From positions 10,744,455 to 10,808,454 of the forward strand of contig CP053166.1 in the NCBI GenBank assembly GCA_014607495.2: DNA of 64,000 bases. Reading direction: 5' to 3'. Both the position numbers and the translations under genes were made by a program. This document shows positions 33,625-45,690 of this stretch, piece after piece (position 1 is the first letter of the stretch; every line of letters starts with the position of its first letter). The notes below the pieces were generated by a model. The model was not told the DNA's origin. It ran no database searches and saw nothing but the letters and a program-made list of their open reading frames with translations. This DNA comes from Carposina sasakii (taxonomy: Eukaryota > Arthropoda > Insecta > Lepidoptera > Carposinidae).

Positions 33625-35096
33625 TTTGAGTTCGCGTTCTAATGACAGTTGAGCATTCAAGAGTTCCGACGCACCACAGAAGTTGCGTCCAAATTCTCGC
33701 GTTCAAGTTTCGTTTGTATCTTTTTACATGCAACATGTCATGCAAAAATTATTGCTCTTATGGAGTTTAAAAGCTTTTGAAAAGAAACGAAAGTAGTTAT
33801 TGTGTTATGGATACGAGAAGAACAAGGCGAATTCGTAGTACTCGTATTTGTGGCAACTGGAAGTCAAGGCTTTTTAGTCAGGGTTTTATACTCTACATCA
33901 CCTAAATCGCATAATAAAATCCAATTCAAGTAACTTTTTCGTGTATGCAACTTCAAAACTTGCGGCGTTCAGGCGTTTTATGTCGCGGCGGCAACAGAAC
34001 TCTTAGAACGCAGCTCCAACGTTCGTTCGCTTTGCGATAATCATCCGCCGTTCGTCAGGTCTATTTAGGGCGGCCACCCTTATGTTTTCCTTAGGAATGT
34101 CAATGTAGTGCTTACCTCGTGTACATACATTCTACAAGTTGTCAAGTTTTGTGATCTTAGCTTACTTTGCGTTGCGCTACACAAATGCAGTATTTTCGTA
34201 ACATGTCCAGCAATAGACGTAATACTAAACTTATTCACGTCATTTAACGAATCCGTTAATTTATGACTTCGTTTTGGAGGAAATGTTTCGATAACTTTGC
34301 GAACTTCGCTGTCGCTCGTAAATTGTCTAAGCTCCCATGGGTGCTTAGTCAACGTAGCATCGTTTCGTATTGACGTTCGTTGTCATGAGATGAGGGATAA
34401 AATTAGGCTATAAAAAAAATTACAAATCACATGGATAGATGGCGTAAGCGAATACTACTACCCGAAATTCTGTATGGAGATGTGGGTAACGCCATCTATT
34501 TTTGACAGATATTTTGACTTGTCAGGAAATGCCTCATTCCCATCGATTACGTTTATCATGTGATTACGAGAACGCGCGAATATATTGGAGCAAACATTAG
34601 ATCATTTATGTGACATGCACTGGCGGCTCGTTCTAAGGAGCGCTTGTGAAGTGCACTCCCACCCACGAAGAATACATAGGCAATCTATATTTCTCTATAT
34701 TTATAATTATCTTTTAATACTACTATGTTTATACAATAATGTCTACGCGTTCGTCTCAAGTAAGTTGTAATCTTATGTATCGAGTGGAGCGCTAGCGATC
34801 GCGCTCCAATGAAACGAAATTTGGTACGATTCCTAGTACTGTATTCAATGAGTGCGAAAGAGACATACCGACCGTGATTAGAGCATATAGTGTGCTGTGG
34901 TGAGGATAGTTTCATTCGTTAAGGGGGTGATCACGCGCGGCGTTTCCGAACTGTAATTTTGCATGCGCTCATATAAAAAAAAAGTGAACTCCCATCTAAA
35001 AATGTCAGTAGCCGCCACTGGTGTCATGTAATTAATATTTGCAATTTGCATGCCACATTTTTTGGCAAATCATGTCTTTAATCTAAAATTTGTTAT

Positions 35097-35165
35097 GTAA
35101 AAAATAAATATGCACACACTTCACAACACATTAACCTAGTACCACACCAAGATCCCTAAAGCTGT
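35097..35165 (-). repeat. 3' fragment of the tRNA-derived SINE
   Basis: On the minus strand reads TAGGGATCTTGGTGTGGTAC, TAGGTTAATGTGTTGTGAAG and an AT-rich tail, the 3' part of the SINE at 22152-22405. Confidence 0.5.
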
Positions 35166-35171
35166 ATCCTT

Positions 35172-35290
35172 CAATGCATGTCATAAGAGTCAACTAAGGA
35201 ACTGGGGCGTTTTCTCAGGCTATAAGCTAGCAACTTGTCATTGATCATTGCCTACGGTCCTGGCTACCCCATGTTGGAAACACATCCATC
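35172..35290. repeat. Dispersed repeat with AGCTAGCAACTTGTCA core
   Basis: Shares TCATAAGAGTCAACTAAGGA and AAGCTAGCAACTTGTCATTG with 60370-60480, and in the opposite orientation with 36000-36090 and 51555-51660. Non-coding, about 100 bp, class unknown. Confidence 0.5.
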
Positions 35291-35303
35291 CATGTATGTA
35301 TAT

Positions 35304-35734
35304 CGTGAAGAAGGTATAAAAGAGGAGGTGGGACTATGAAGTGTCGTGTGGCTATCGTGAGGCCATGACGTCATGATAGGGGCGGAGCTTCAGCGCCAGT
35401 GTAATGCAGTAGCTGTAACCACATGCTTGTGCTCCGAAATTTAACCGTATTAAAATTACAAAGACACTAGCGCTTTTATCAGGGTACTTTATTACTACAA
35501 TGTAGTATAATATTGCCATCTAGTGATAAGTAATTGCACTAGTAAAACAATCTTGAACCATATTGATAATGAGCAAGTAGTTTGACTAGTCACTACAAGG
35601 TGGTTTCAATGTAAATGGGCAAGGCTACAGTGTTTAATGCTCCCCTCGTCCCATACTTCACCCCCACTCTGCGGCACACTATTTTTGTATGAAAATATAC
35701 TTAGCCGCTACTCCTCTTTTATGTCTTCTCCATG
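35304..35734. mobile_element. MITE, ATAAAAGAGGAG family, copy 2
   Basis: Matches 14524-14948 in the same orientation with few substitutions and small indels. Terminal repeats CGTGAAGAAGGTATAAAAGA and, inverted, CATGGAGAAGACATAAAAGA. Confidence 0.75.
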
Positions 35735-35999
35735 ATGTATATTTATATGTGCTTGTGTACTAATAATGTAAAAAAGTACCAAGTACTTACCTTACATGAA
35801 AATTTGATGAACTTCACAAATGATCGGCATCAGCTTTATGTACAGAAGTCTTGCTCGATGCATGGTGATGCTGAAACATAATAACAATAGCACTATTTAT
35901 TCTGCCAAGACAATGTCTTCATTATGATACATCAATTTATTAAATTGGACACTGATTCTGATATTTTTCTTAATAATAAATAGGTAGCAGGGTCAGATG

Positions 36000-36090
36000 T
36001 AAACCAGTGACTTGTTGATGAGTTGCTAGCTCATTGCCAGATAGAGTTCCTGAGTGCCTTAGTTGACTCTAACAACGTGCATGGGAAGTG
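36000..36090. repeat. Dispersed repeat, AGTTGCTAGCT orientation
   Basis: GAGTTGCTAGCTCATTGCC and CCTTAGTTGACTCTAACAACG are the reverse complement of the unit at 35172-35290. Confidence 0.4.
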
Positions 36091-37689
36091 ATGCAGCTGA
36101 TGTATTCTAGTGTAAGATACTTAGATGTCTAATAATGTGTGGAACAATATGGACGGGCCATAAGAATAGTTCTTACAGGTCAACTCAATTTTGCTATATG
36201 GCGTTTCTCTCTCACTTACACGGATACTTTGCCAATATTATGTGTTGACATCCAAACGTAAATAAGAAAACATAAAATTTAAAAAAGCAAAATATAACAA
36301 AGAAAAATGATCGGTTTCAAGGTACCAGACCAAACGGGCAAAGGATATAATCAGTAAAAATAGATAATGCAAAACATAAAGAATCACTATGATGCCTTGC
36401 TGAGGAAATTTTTAGAAGATAATGTTTTTAAATCTCATTAATCTTGTTGTTTATGGTATGAGCTTTCTCCTTCTCTCACATACACAAATAGCATGTTTTG
36501 TCCTGCTGTCAAATTGAAACAAGTATTTTGAAGTTAGATTGAATGAAATTTAGTTTTAAACTAGTTTCATTCAAGGGTACACATTATAACAATAAAAATA
36601 GCAAATTATGTAAAACTACTTTTCAAATGTTGGTCGATATCTGAAGGAATTCCCAGTAGTAGAACTAATGGGTGTAATACTATTTTCCTTAATGAAGGCA
36701 TTTTAGATAAATTAAAGAATGATTATGGATATGTATAACGCCTATAATTACATCTCAGTTCATCAAGGATTTTCATGCTCAACATAACTACAAAGTATTA
36801 TGTAAACAATATTACTTACTCTTGTCTTACTCTTTCAAGTTGGTGAAAACTAAAATAATGTTTCATTAAATTAACTCGTTTGTAACAGAAATGAGACAAC
36901 TTATTCTTGGATCACTGATCCAGAGTTCAGTTTTAGTAAAAATCTTGTAACTTGAAATACAAATTAGGTATCTGTCAAGGATGTCAAGGCTGCCTAATCG
37001 GTTTTTACAGTAGGTAGTGCACAGTTAATTTAATATCTTCACGATGTTATTAGCCACTGCCATTTTATTACGAGTATGTATATTTATTGAAGAAAATAAA
37101 TAAAATTCTTACACTCAATAAACAAAAATTCGAATTTAAAAGGTTATTTACTTTTTTCTTTTTCTAAATATAATAGTGATGTCCAATGGCTGATATTAAC
37201 CGTTGTAACAAACGAACGAAATGGTAAAGAAAGTTAATAAAGTCGCCTTATAGAATTACTTCACAATAACTCTCGTGATCCTTCAACTGTGAAAAAAAAT
37301 TAAGTGTTGACTGTGAGTTGAGAACTTCGTTTATCATAAAATACATTTAGGTATGTACGTAGATAGATACCTGTCTACAAAATTTTACAATATACAAGTA
37401 CCTACAGTAGTGGCTTTGTATTTTGCGTCTGTTAGTCGTCTGTCATGAGCAGTCCTCCCCTTGCTTCTTCACCCGCCGCACCGCAATATATCTGCATACT
37501 GCGACGCTTTTACACTGCGTTTTTTTTTTGCATTTAGGAAATACTAATTGGATAAAAATAATATTTAAGCGTATAAATATTATACGTACAATAAAAAACA
37601 TTGAACGTTTCTGATAAACTGTCTATCATAATAAACCGCTTTTGTACCTTTAGGGGCAACACTAGCTTATAAAAAAGGAAGCATTCCAT

Positions 37690-37920
37690 TCTATATTGAA
37701 TACTAGTGGACGCCCGCGACTCCGTTGGACTACAAAATGTTGCGATTAAAATATTTATATGATATTTTTTCGAAATATTTATATGATATTTTTTCGAAAT
37801 AAAAGTCATGCTGTCTATAAAGATTGTTGTACCAAATTTCATCAAAATCGGTTGCGAGGTTTAAGCGGGAAAGCGTAACAGACAGACAGACAGAGTTACT
37901 TTCGCATTTATAATATTAGT
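37690..37920 (+). repeat. Dispersed repeat (CTAGTGGACGCCCGCGACTC type)
   Basis: Starts ACTAGTGGACGCCCGCGACT, continues with CAAATTTCATCAAAATCGGT and a run of GACA units, and ends ACTTTCGCATTTATAATATT. Same family as 13188-13515. Contains the 24-bp tandem duplication. Confidence 0.55.
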
Positions 37921-38393
37921 TGGGATTTAGCATGTACTTAGTTTGTAATATTTGGTTGGATTTTTATCAACATTTATTTATCAACGCCACAGACTATGAC
38001 AGATATGAAAGTAGTGGTGCTCTTTCTACGTAGTGGTGTGATGGGCAAGAAAAAGAAAATGTTTGGTTCAAAAAGTAAGCACGAAAAATAACGTTTTATG
38101 ACGGCGGCTTTTTGACGTAGTATTCGGCGGGAAAAGCTGGAAGGCGGGTGTAATTTTCTTGTGAAAATTAAAATTTATTTGTAAGGGCTTGCATGTGTCC
38201 GTAAAGTGATTTTTCTGGTAGATAAGTCATAATTTTTTTACTTGTAGTGTGAATTTAGTGCGCGTGCATGGTTTCATATGCGGGTAAGCTAAGTAAAACT
38301 TTAGTCGGAATACAATCTCTTCATGGGCTCATGTAAGTTGTTTCTGATTAATTTTGATTTTGACTAATTTTAATCCATTCTTGAGAATTTTCT

Positions 38394-38573
38394 CGACGTT
38401 TCCATCCATCATCATCATTATCATCCATCATAAATTCAGAAATCATTTACTAAAGACAATGGCTGTATGGGCTTAGTTCCCCTTGCCTTTCCTTCATAAA
38501 CTAAACATTACTCATCCATCATAAATTCTGAATTTATGATGGATGGTAATGATGATGATGAATGGAAACGTCG
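38394..38573. repeat. 48-bp inverted repeat flanking a small ORF start
   Basis: 38394-38441 and 38526-38573 are inverted copies with two mismatches (CGACGTTTCCATCCATCATC / GATGAATGGAAACGTCG). The right arm also begins with a short palindrome centred near 38530, because CATCCATCATAAATTC occurs a third time at 38513. Confidence 0.75.
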
Positions 38574-38745
38574 GGAAATCAAGAACAGTGTAAAGTTACT
38601 AAAGAAACAACACATGGCCCATGAAGAGATGTATCCGGCTGTTTCACTCGGCTTACCTGCGTATAAAACCATGCACACCCTAGATTCACAGCACAAGCCT
38701 CTACCAGAAAACATCCTTCGACACATGCAAGCCATTTACAAATAA
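38536..38745 (+). CDS. Small hypothetical ORF
   Basis: 69 codons from ATG ATG to TAA, starting MMDGNDDDEWKRREIKNSVK, with a plausible folded-looking tail (MYPAVSLGLPAYKTMHTLDS then HKPLPENILRHMQ). I do not recognise it. No upstream acceptor fits, so it would be a single exon, ending about 740 bp before the p24 gene starts. Its first codons lie in an inverted-repeat arm, which may mean a rearranged gene fragment or chance. It could also be a retrocopy piece. Confidence 0.3.
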   Translation: MMDGNDDDEWKRREIKNSVKLLKKQHMAHEEMYPAVSLGLPAYKTMHTLDSQHKPLPENILRHMQAIYK

Positions 38746-38777
38746 ATTTTCACTAAACATCCTATAAAAAATTGACG

Positions 38778-39359
38778 TAGGGATGAAAGGGATGAGCGAT
38801 ATTAGCAAAATATCGATATTGATATCGATAATTTGATATTATCGGCACAAAATAACGATTTATAATATCGATCGAAAACCATGGTCAACTGTATGTAATA
38901 TAAAAAAATATTGTGAAAAATAATGGACATCACACTTTTTTATATCATAATTTATTAAAAATATAATCAATTTTAAAAAAATATAAGCAACTTTGACAGC
39001 AATTTTCCTTTCAGCCGGTTTCGTTGCTGGTACAGAGTCTGAGAACTGAGCTGACTACTGACTGACTTGTGAATGTGTGATTGTCTGAGTGAGAATTGAC
39101 TGAAAAATAGGGATGCTACTCTGCCTGCCGAGTTTGCTCATAAAAAACTATATCGATGTTTATGGATGAATAAATAAAACAATTTTTTTACATTACGTAC
39201 ATAAGTAAAAGAGCACTGATCGAAAATGTCATCGAGTTTCGATAATAACCCGATATCATGTTAAAAATATCAATATGGCGATATTTCAGTTACAATTATC
39301 GATATTCCGGAGATCAATATCGATATTTCAACGTTATCGATAAATATCGCACATCCCTA
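38778..39359. mobile_element. Non-autonomous hAT-like element
   Basis: Ends TAGGGATG and CATCCCTA, with inner inverted GCGATATT...ATCGATA / TATCGATAAATATCGC. It is flanked by AATTGACG and TTTTGACG, an 8-bp duplication matching at 6 of 8, the length used by hAT elements. No transposase frame. Ends about 130 bp before the p24 gene start codon. Confidence 0.55.
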
Positions 39360-39487
39360 TTTTGACGTTTTCCATTTTGAGGCCAACTCATCGGTCTTTT
39401 TGACATCGAAATAATGTTTGTTTTCAGTTATTTATGTGAATAATTGTGATTTTTACTGTCCTTTAGATAAACTAGTTGATAAAAAAT

Positions 39488-39664
39488 ATGGAGGTGCCCT
39501 ATATCGTGATATTATTGAGTATTTTTTGGCATGGGGGCGAGGCGATTATGTGGAGCCTGGCACCCAACACGCAAAAATGCTTAAAAGAAGAATTGCATGC
39601 AAATGTTCTCGTGGCAGGTGAATATGAAGTTTCAGAAGCTCAAGGACAACGAGTTGATTATATT
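39488..39664 (+). CDS. bai: bai exon 1 (signal peptide, start of GOLD domain)
   Basis: 59 codons ending GATTATATT|GTAAGT. Encodes [19 protein letters not shown] (signal peptide) and [20 protein letters not shown], the conserved p24 start. Confidence 0.92.
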
Positions 39665-42600
39665 GTAAGTCATGAAAATGATATTTTATTGTCTTAAAAT
39701 AAATAGAGGTTAGAACACCACATACTGACATACTCATACCCACTGTTGCTCACATTTTCATGTTCATTCTTAATTAGCCTCCAGCTTGGTTTCCGAAAGA
39801 ATATTTGATTTAGAACTTTTAGTACAATGATACTCATTATTTTAAAGTCACAAGGCTCCAGCCACCCTGTCTGTTCTATGTGCACACTTAGAACTTCAAA
39901 CTTTATATAATATAATTAATGTTTTCAGATTAAAGACTCCAAAGGGCACATACTATCCCAAAAGGATAGCATCTCAAAGGGAAAGTTCACATTTGTGACT
40001 GAAACTTACGACACTTTTGAAGTCTGCTTCATTTCTAAGGTGCCACCAGGTAATTATCCTTTTAAACACTTACAATAAGTGTTATAAACATTGCACATAA
40101 CTTACTACTGAACACATTTTGATGAAATCTTATAGGTAATAAATACCTCAGAATTAATGGAAAAATTTTACAGTCACACATAAATAGTTATGGGCCTCGG
40201 CTAGTATATTTCATTATTTTGCTTATTATTTAATTTAATCTCTTTATTTTTATACTAGCATGATGATGAGATATGTTTCACCAGTTTTATTTACATAATA
40301 TAAAAATGTAATATTTTTTTCATTTTCAGAACGCAGAGGTGTAAGTCAAGAGGTGAAACTGGACATTAAAGTGGGCATCGAAGCTAAAAACTATGAGGGT
40401 GTAAGTTTAATGCAATGCATACATTTTCACTCGTACCTAGTAATGGAAACATTCAAATGGCTTAGATCAATTCTTAAATAAAACTCTTGTAAACAACTCT
40501 TTGTTTATCTGATACCATTATATTTGCAGCTTTATCAGTTAGTTATAATGTTGCTTTCTTATAAATTTTATTTATGTATGTTATTTATATTTTATCTGAT
40601 GTAAAACTTTTATTAGCTTTATTTCAGTTTTTATGCTGAAAAAGATAATATTCTCATTCTTTATTTTATTACACATAATAATTGGTTAATTTTAGCCCAA
40701 TTTGTGATAAGAAACAGATTTTATTTGGGCTTTTAAAATGGACACTTAGCTTGTTAGAATTGATAAGATTTTTATTCAAGTACTGTACAATAACATACAT
40801 AAATTGCAATTGCAAATCCATTGCTAATAGTTCAAGTATATTTTGTAAGCTACAAAAACTGTGCTAAAAAGTTCTACATCATGCATATATTTAACTATTT
40901 TTTAAATATGTTCCGGTGGGATTTCCTGGCTGTCTTTCATCTGCCAGAATCATTGGGTAATATACAACGGTGTACCCTTAATACTAACATTGGTTTGTTG
41001 TTTTGTCATCATTTTAGAACAGAAGAAATCTAACATTCCTATCCATTATAATAGAGAGGAACCATTTATTTATTCAAGTAGTGGTACTAACATATTTTCT
41101 CAGTGAAAAAGTGGCGGTACATCGCCTCTTTGCATGAATAACGTGATATTTTATGAACCACTACTTTATGAGATGTCACATTGTTTCTGTAAAGAGGCGA
41201 AATAATCTTGTATTAGTATGTAAAAGTATTATTTATATAATAAGCAAAAGCTTATACTTGTTATAACTTTATACTTATGTGATGTATATTTTGTACCAGA
41301 GTTAAAGGAAGTTAATTGCTATAAGTACTGACTTTAGGAGTTATAATTACAACAGCCTAGTTACCATACTCAGGTATGGATTAGCACTACTTGTGCTACA
41401 GATATCAGAACAATCTATACATATAATAAAAATGTAACAGTTCGCTGTCTAATGAAAAATATATAGGAAACCTTTATCAACGTAATAGTACCCAAAATAA
41501 TGATTTTTGGAATATTTGTCTGTTTGTCTGTCTGTGCGTTTGTGCACGCTAATCTCAGACGCGGCTGAACCGAGTTCGATGCAAATTTTAGGAATATATT
41601 GTGACAGGTCCGACTTAACATCTAGGCTACTTTTTATCCTGGATAATTTTGACATTTTGTCTTTTCTGTAGTCCACGCGGGCGACCACTAGTTATCTAAA
41701 TATGTATGACTGTTAGTGCTTCTTAAAATCCTGAGTTTGGATCACAATAGAGGCAAACATTGACGATAAACAATATTTCTATATTGATTTCCTCTGCCCC
41801 ATGATAAGACCTTAAATGTGAGCTTCTTGGAAATATCACAGCCATGGGTCATGACGACAATATGCGTGAGATAGTGACGAGTCATTGTACCAAATTCTAC
41901 GTGCTCCATCGCCGAACTTTCCCACAGACTTATTACATTAGTATAGAATTCGCTGGTTAGGATCCTGTAGTTAATATAGTCGTTACTGTGATATACATAC
42001 ATGATTATGTTTAACCAACACCCAAAAAAGAGGGGTTAATCTATTTGTCTGATTTACATGATTATTTCTACTATGTAAATAATACAGTTATGTTTTATGT
42101 TATCAGCTAGGGCTAGGTAATTTTTTTCAGTGGTTAAGTTCACTACCTGTGAAATTTAGGTATTGGAATTAAATAGCGTGGATGAAACAAAGCCATCGTA
42201 GAAATTATTTACTGACTAAAACAATATGTATTGTAAAAGAAACACCAGTCTTTCGTCTTATTCTAATGCTTAGTATACCTCATAGGGCGGGGTCTCATAT
42301 TCCTGGTCCATAGTCCTCTTGGGTCTAATAACTTTCATAAATGTCAATTCAGGAACTTGCAATACATTATCACATATTTAAATAACAATATTAATTTGAG
42401 ACTTTGAATATCCCTAAATTAATAGGTATATACTAGCTATGCTATAATATCCCAAGTATTCATAAATAAAGTAATTAACAAAGCATGTATTGTTTAGCAT
42501 GTAGTGCATTGTTTTATTTTTGTGTTCAAATGGTTGCAACTATTATTAGGATACAAAATACTATTCTCTTGATAGTAGGTATTGAATATTACTTTATGGA

Positions 42601-44031
42601 TCAATTTGATTTATAAGACTGGCTTCGCTTTTGACCTCAGGCAGCCCGCTCACTGCGCTCGCACCACTCGTGTGCTAGTAATACTAAGTTGTAATGCCAC
42701 TTATTCATTTCCTCTAGCTGTTAAAAATTACGTTTCTATTCAGCCGGTTTGTTATTAAGTTACATATTATAAACAAATACCCTCTCACCCCTCTCCCAAT
42801 CAGGCAATTTTCATGGCAACTCCACCATTAAGTTCCCCAATTGAACAAAATTATCCCGATATGGCCTTTCTTCAGCAGTTATCGCCAACATACAGGCCCC
42901 AATTGGCTTATCCCTGGTAGAAATTAATTAATACTGTTTCCATCTAGATCGGTGAAGCGGCTAAACTGAAGCCAATGGAACTGGAGCTGAAAAGGCTGGA
43001 GGATCTCTCGGAAGCCATCGTACAAGACTTCACCCTGATGCGGAAGAGAGAAGAAGAGATGAGGAACACTAATGGTAATACTTTTAGACTGCAAATAAGA
43101 GTTATATAGTGCATTGCACGAAGCGAGCTTACAAAAGCAATCGTCAGTGTGCGCCCATTAATGCACGTGACCTATAAAGCGACCGTTTCGCTCATTGGTT
43201 CCCGTATCTCTAGCCGCTCGCATTGACCAATTAGCTGCGAGTATTTTCTATCCTCATGAGTTCGACTCATGGAACGGACTATGGTAGGTACATAGAGAAC
43301 GCCACTCATGTTCAAATGTTTAGGAACCTCCCTCATAAGCAAAAGTAGTATGTAGTAAAATAGTATTACTATTAATAAACTGGCCTGTGACAGTGGGCGT
43401 GTCTAGTATGTTTGTATAGTGCCTAGTATGGAAACTGCATACGTACAAAATCAATCAAATCATTTATTCGACATGAAAGCATATATAAGCTTATTTGTCT
43501 ATTATCATTTCGAAATGAACACACGCATGGACAAAGATCCGTGATTATGATATGAATGAAAGATAGCAGATGTACCTAATGGTCCCTAATACCCCTTACG
43601 GGGTAGGCAGAGTACCAAGGGCCGATAGCACCACATGGGTGCCAGTTCTGACCAATGTAGTCTTAAAAGTTCAGTACGATTAGTACGAACCAATCACTGA
43701 CCCATACCCCATAGTCTTTCACGTCTCCCACCGATAGGTACTCGTACACCGCCAAAAGCGCTCGCGTAGCGTAAAGATTTTTTAATTAAGTTAATCCCTA
43801 GGGAAAGGCAATGAAAACTACCTATATGTCCGTCCATACAGCCATTTCTTTTGGTAAAATGATTTTTGAATTTCGTCCTTCAATAAAATAAAAGAGATTT
43901 TTTTTTCAGAATCTACAAACAGCCGCGTACTCTTCTTCAGCGTGTTCTCAATGGTTTGCCTGCTCGGGTTAGCTACGTGGCAGGTGCTATATCTACGTAG
44001 ATACTTCAAAGCCAAAAAACTAATTGAATAG
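39488..44031 (+). CDS. bai: p24 family cargo receptor, TMED10/baiser type
   Basis: Type I membrane protein that cycles between ER and Golgi and helps load cargo into COPI/COPII vesicles. Exons 39488-39664, 39929-40049, 40330-40400, 42948-43074 and 43910-44031, all GT-AG, 205 residues (human TMED10 is 219). Residues 1-19 form a signal peptide. A GOLD domain with cysteines at 31 and 92 follows, then a coiled coil ([20 protein letters not shown]), a membrane span at about 172-194, and the tail [13 protein letters not shown]. That tail carries the aromatic COPII motif (YF, where human TMED10 has FF) and the KK COPI-retrieval signal. The start ATG at 39488 follows AAAAAAT. The tail and the NYEG...LKP segment are what place it with TMED10 rather than other p24 subfamilies. 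Confidence 0.93.
39929..40049 (+). CDS. bai: bai exon 2 (GOLD domain)
   Basis: TTTTCAG before, CCACCAG|GTAATT after, phase 1. Encodes [20 protein letters not shown] and FEVCF. Confidence 0.93.
40330..40400 (+). CDS. bai: bai exon 3 (GOLD domain end)
   Basis: CATTTTCAG before, GAGGGT|GTAAGT after. Encodes [16 protein letters not shown]. Confidence 0.92.
41413..41690 (-). repeat. Dispersed repeat (GGTTCAGCCGCGTCTG / CCACGCGGGC type)
   Basis: Reverse-complement relative of 13188-13515: GTGCACGCTAATCTCAGACG, GGCTACTTTTTATCCTGGAT and TGTAGTCCACGCGGGCG in order. In bai intron 3. Confidence 0.5.
42948..43074 (+). CDS. bai: bai exon 4 (coiled coil)
   Basis: CATCTAG before, AATG|GTAATA after, phase 1. 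Encodes [20 protein letters not shown] and [12 protein letters not shown], the best-conserved stretch of the subfamily. Confidence 0.94.
43565..43690 (+). repeat. Dispersed repeat with GTAGGCAGAG core
   Basis: CTTACGGGGTAGGCAGAGTA, GGGCCGATAGCACC and CCACATGGGTGCCAGTTCTG. Same family as 10035 and 30085. In bai intron 4. Confidence 0.55.
43910..44031 (+). CDS. bai: bai exon 5 (membrane span and cytosolic tail)
   Basis: TTTTTTTTCAG before. Encodes [39 protein letters not shown] and a TAG stop. Candidate poly(A) signals follow at about 44279 (ATTAAA) and 44647 (AATAAA). Confidence 0.95.
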
Positions 44032-44411
44032 CACTGTAAAAGAACTCGCTGGCAAAATTACAGGCGGTGATTAGTTAAGTTATAGCTCCCTATATTTGTT
44101 GTAGTATTGCTTGCTCTTTCTAAAGATTAAACTGTGTCCGCATGTGTTACTGTCTCGTCTCTCAAACGATATTTGACGACTGTCATTGGTGGACATGGCT
44201 TAATTTGCTCTCTTATCGTACTTGCTTTTTATACATCACTATAGATACATACTAAGTAGTGTAACAAAATATTTGGCATTAAAAGACCACGCATCACATA
44301 GTCCAATTTATTATGAATGATATTTTAGGTAAGTGTATTTCATTCACCTTCAAAATCGTCCCTTTCTATTTTTGATGGGGGTATTTGATAGGTCGGATAT
44401 TGAAAATTGTA

Positions 44412-44576
44412 CAGGATGTTACACAAGACGTTAGTCAAGCGAAATATTATGAAATTAACCCACTTAAAAAAAAAACCAAATGAAATGTTTATTTCCAAAG
44501 TCTCAAGTGGACAGGATGTCCTTAGTGGGATAGTGACATAGCAATTCTCTTAACATATCTCTTCAGTTACATGCTG
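44412..44576. mobile_element. Small MITE, CAGGATGTTAC type
   Basis: Ends CAGGATGTTACA and TTACATGCTG with TA on both sides. Looks like a diverged, shorter relative of the CAGGGTGTAAC family 140 bp downstream. Confidence 0.5.
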
Positions 44577-44712
44577 TATATAACACCTGTTCATTATGTT
44601 CCTATTATTTTAGGCAGAGGATGTCAAAACTCGGCTATCAAGTTTATAATAAAATGTTGACATCCTCTGGTTTACTAATTAGAATGTTTTAATCAGACTA
44701 TTTGGTCCTATA

Positions 44713-44982
44713 CAGGGTGTAACAAAAGGGGTATGTTAAGCGAAAAGCTATGTAAATAGCCCACTATAGAGATGTATTTCCAAAATTTCAGACTCAAATT
44801 CACGTTTTTATTTTTCCAGATAGTATGAATAATTCCGAAACAACTCAGGAATGTCCATACAATCTTGAAAAATAAAAATGTGATTTCTCTGATGATTTGC
44901 GTCTCAAATTTTGGAAATAGGATCTATATATTGGGTTATTTACATAGCTTTTCGCTTAACATACCCTTTCTGTTACACCCTG
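44713..44982. mobile_element. MITE, CAGGGTGTAAC family, complete
   Basis: 270 bp, TA-flanked, the same terminal repeats as 10635-10894, including AAGCGAAAAGCTATGTAAAT at the left and its inverse at the right. Confidence 0.8.
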
Positions 44983-45384
44983 TATAAGAGTTAATAATGC
45001 CGCAAAATGAACACTTTACCTTCTTTGAATTATATTCCCAGTGCTTTTTAAAGTACATAAAGCATTTTATTATTAGGCGTTTAATTTTATTCTACCGCAT
45101 TGTAATTTTGCCAGTAATTAAAAATTAAGATCTCGTGTCGTATCGTCACGTTAATACTTAATATAATTAACTATATCAGTTTTGAATAAAGATTTCTTAT
45201 TTAATTTCATGTTTTGTTGTATTTGTGTATTTTGAGGTAAGAAAGTGTTTAAATGAAGTTTATTTGTTTTTTTTTTACCTCTTTTCTAAGCCTTCTCATT
45301 GTAGAATAATGCTCTACATCTACACTTAATACTGGATAATAACGTATTTCGGTCATAGCGGCCAATCTCGACGGACATTAACCA

Positions 45385-45690
45385 GCACCGGTATGATGAA
45401 TTTGGTGAGAGCAAGATGTCTCACTTTTAAACGTCAAATCCACAGAGTAATAATAATAATAACTAGATAAGGCATGTGTTTCTACTTGGTGTGTAAAAAG
45501 GGATTGCAAACCACTTCTATCAGCCCTAATTCCTTCAGTTCGGCTCGAGAACGAGTGTCTATTCTAATTCTTTAGTGTATTTTTTACATGAAACGTACAT
45601 CCACTTAGTTTATCTAGTTATTAATAGCTGTGAATTTGACGTTTAAAAGTGAGACATCTCGCTTTTACCAAATACATCATACCGGTGCAG
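45385..45690 (-). mobile_element. MITE, CAGCACCCGTATGATG family, copy 2
   Basis: Ends CAGCACCGGTATGATGAATT and, inverted, CTGCACCGGTATGATG. The interior is the reverse complement of the copy at 12841-13186. Confidence 0.7.

Larger units (their letters stand above)
32001..38535. other. Intergenic, no gene recognised
   Basis: No credible coding exons. Contains a short perfect hairpin at 32827-32863, a 64-bp tandem duplication at 33497-33624, a weak relative of the 152-354 MITE at about 34390-34540, several repeat copies listed separately, and a 24-bp tandem duplication at 37747-37794 (ATATTTATATGATATTTTTT core). Confidence 0.55.

Noticed and set aside
38041..38074. ATG exon (MGKKKKMFGSK) with a GTAAGC donor as first exon of the ORF at 38536
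   Set aside because: The donor phase does not fit any acceptor that would enter the 38536 frame, and no AG lies between the upstream stop and that ATG.
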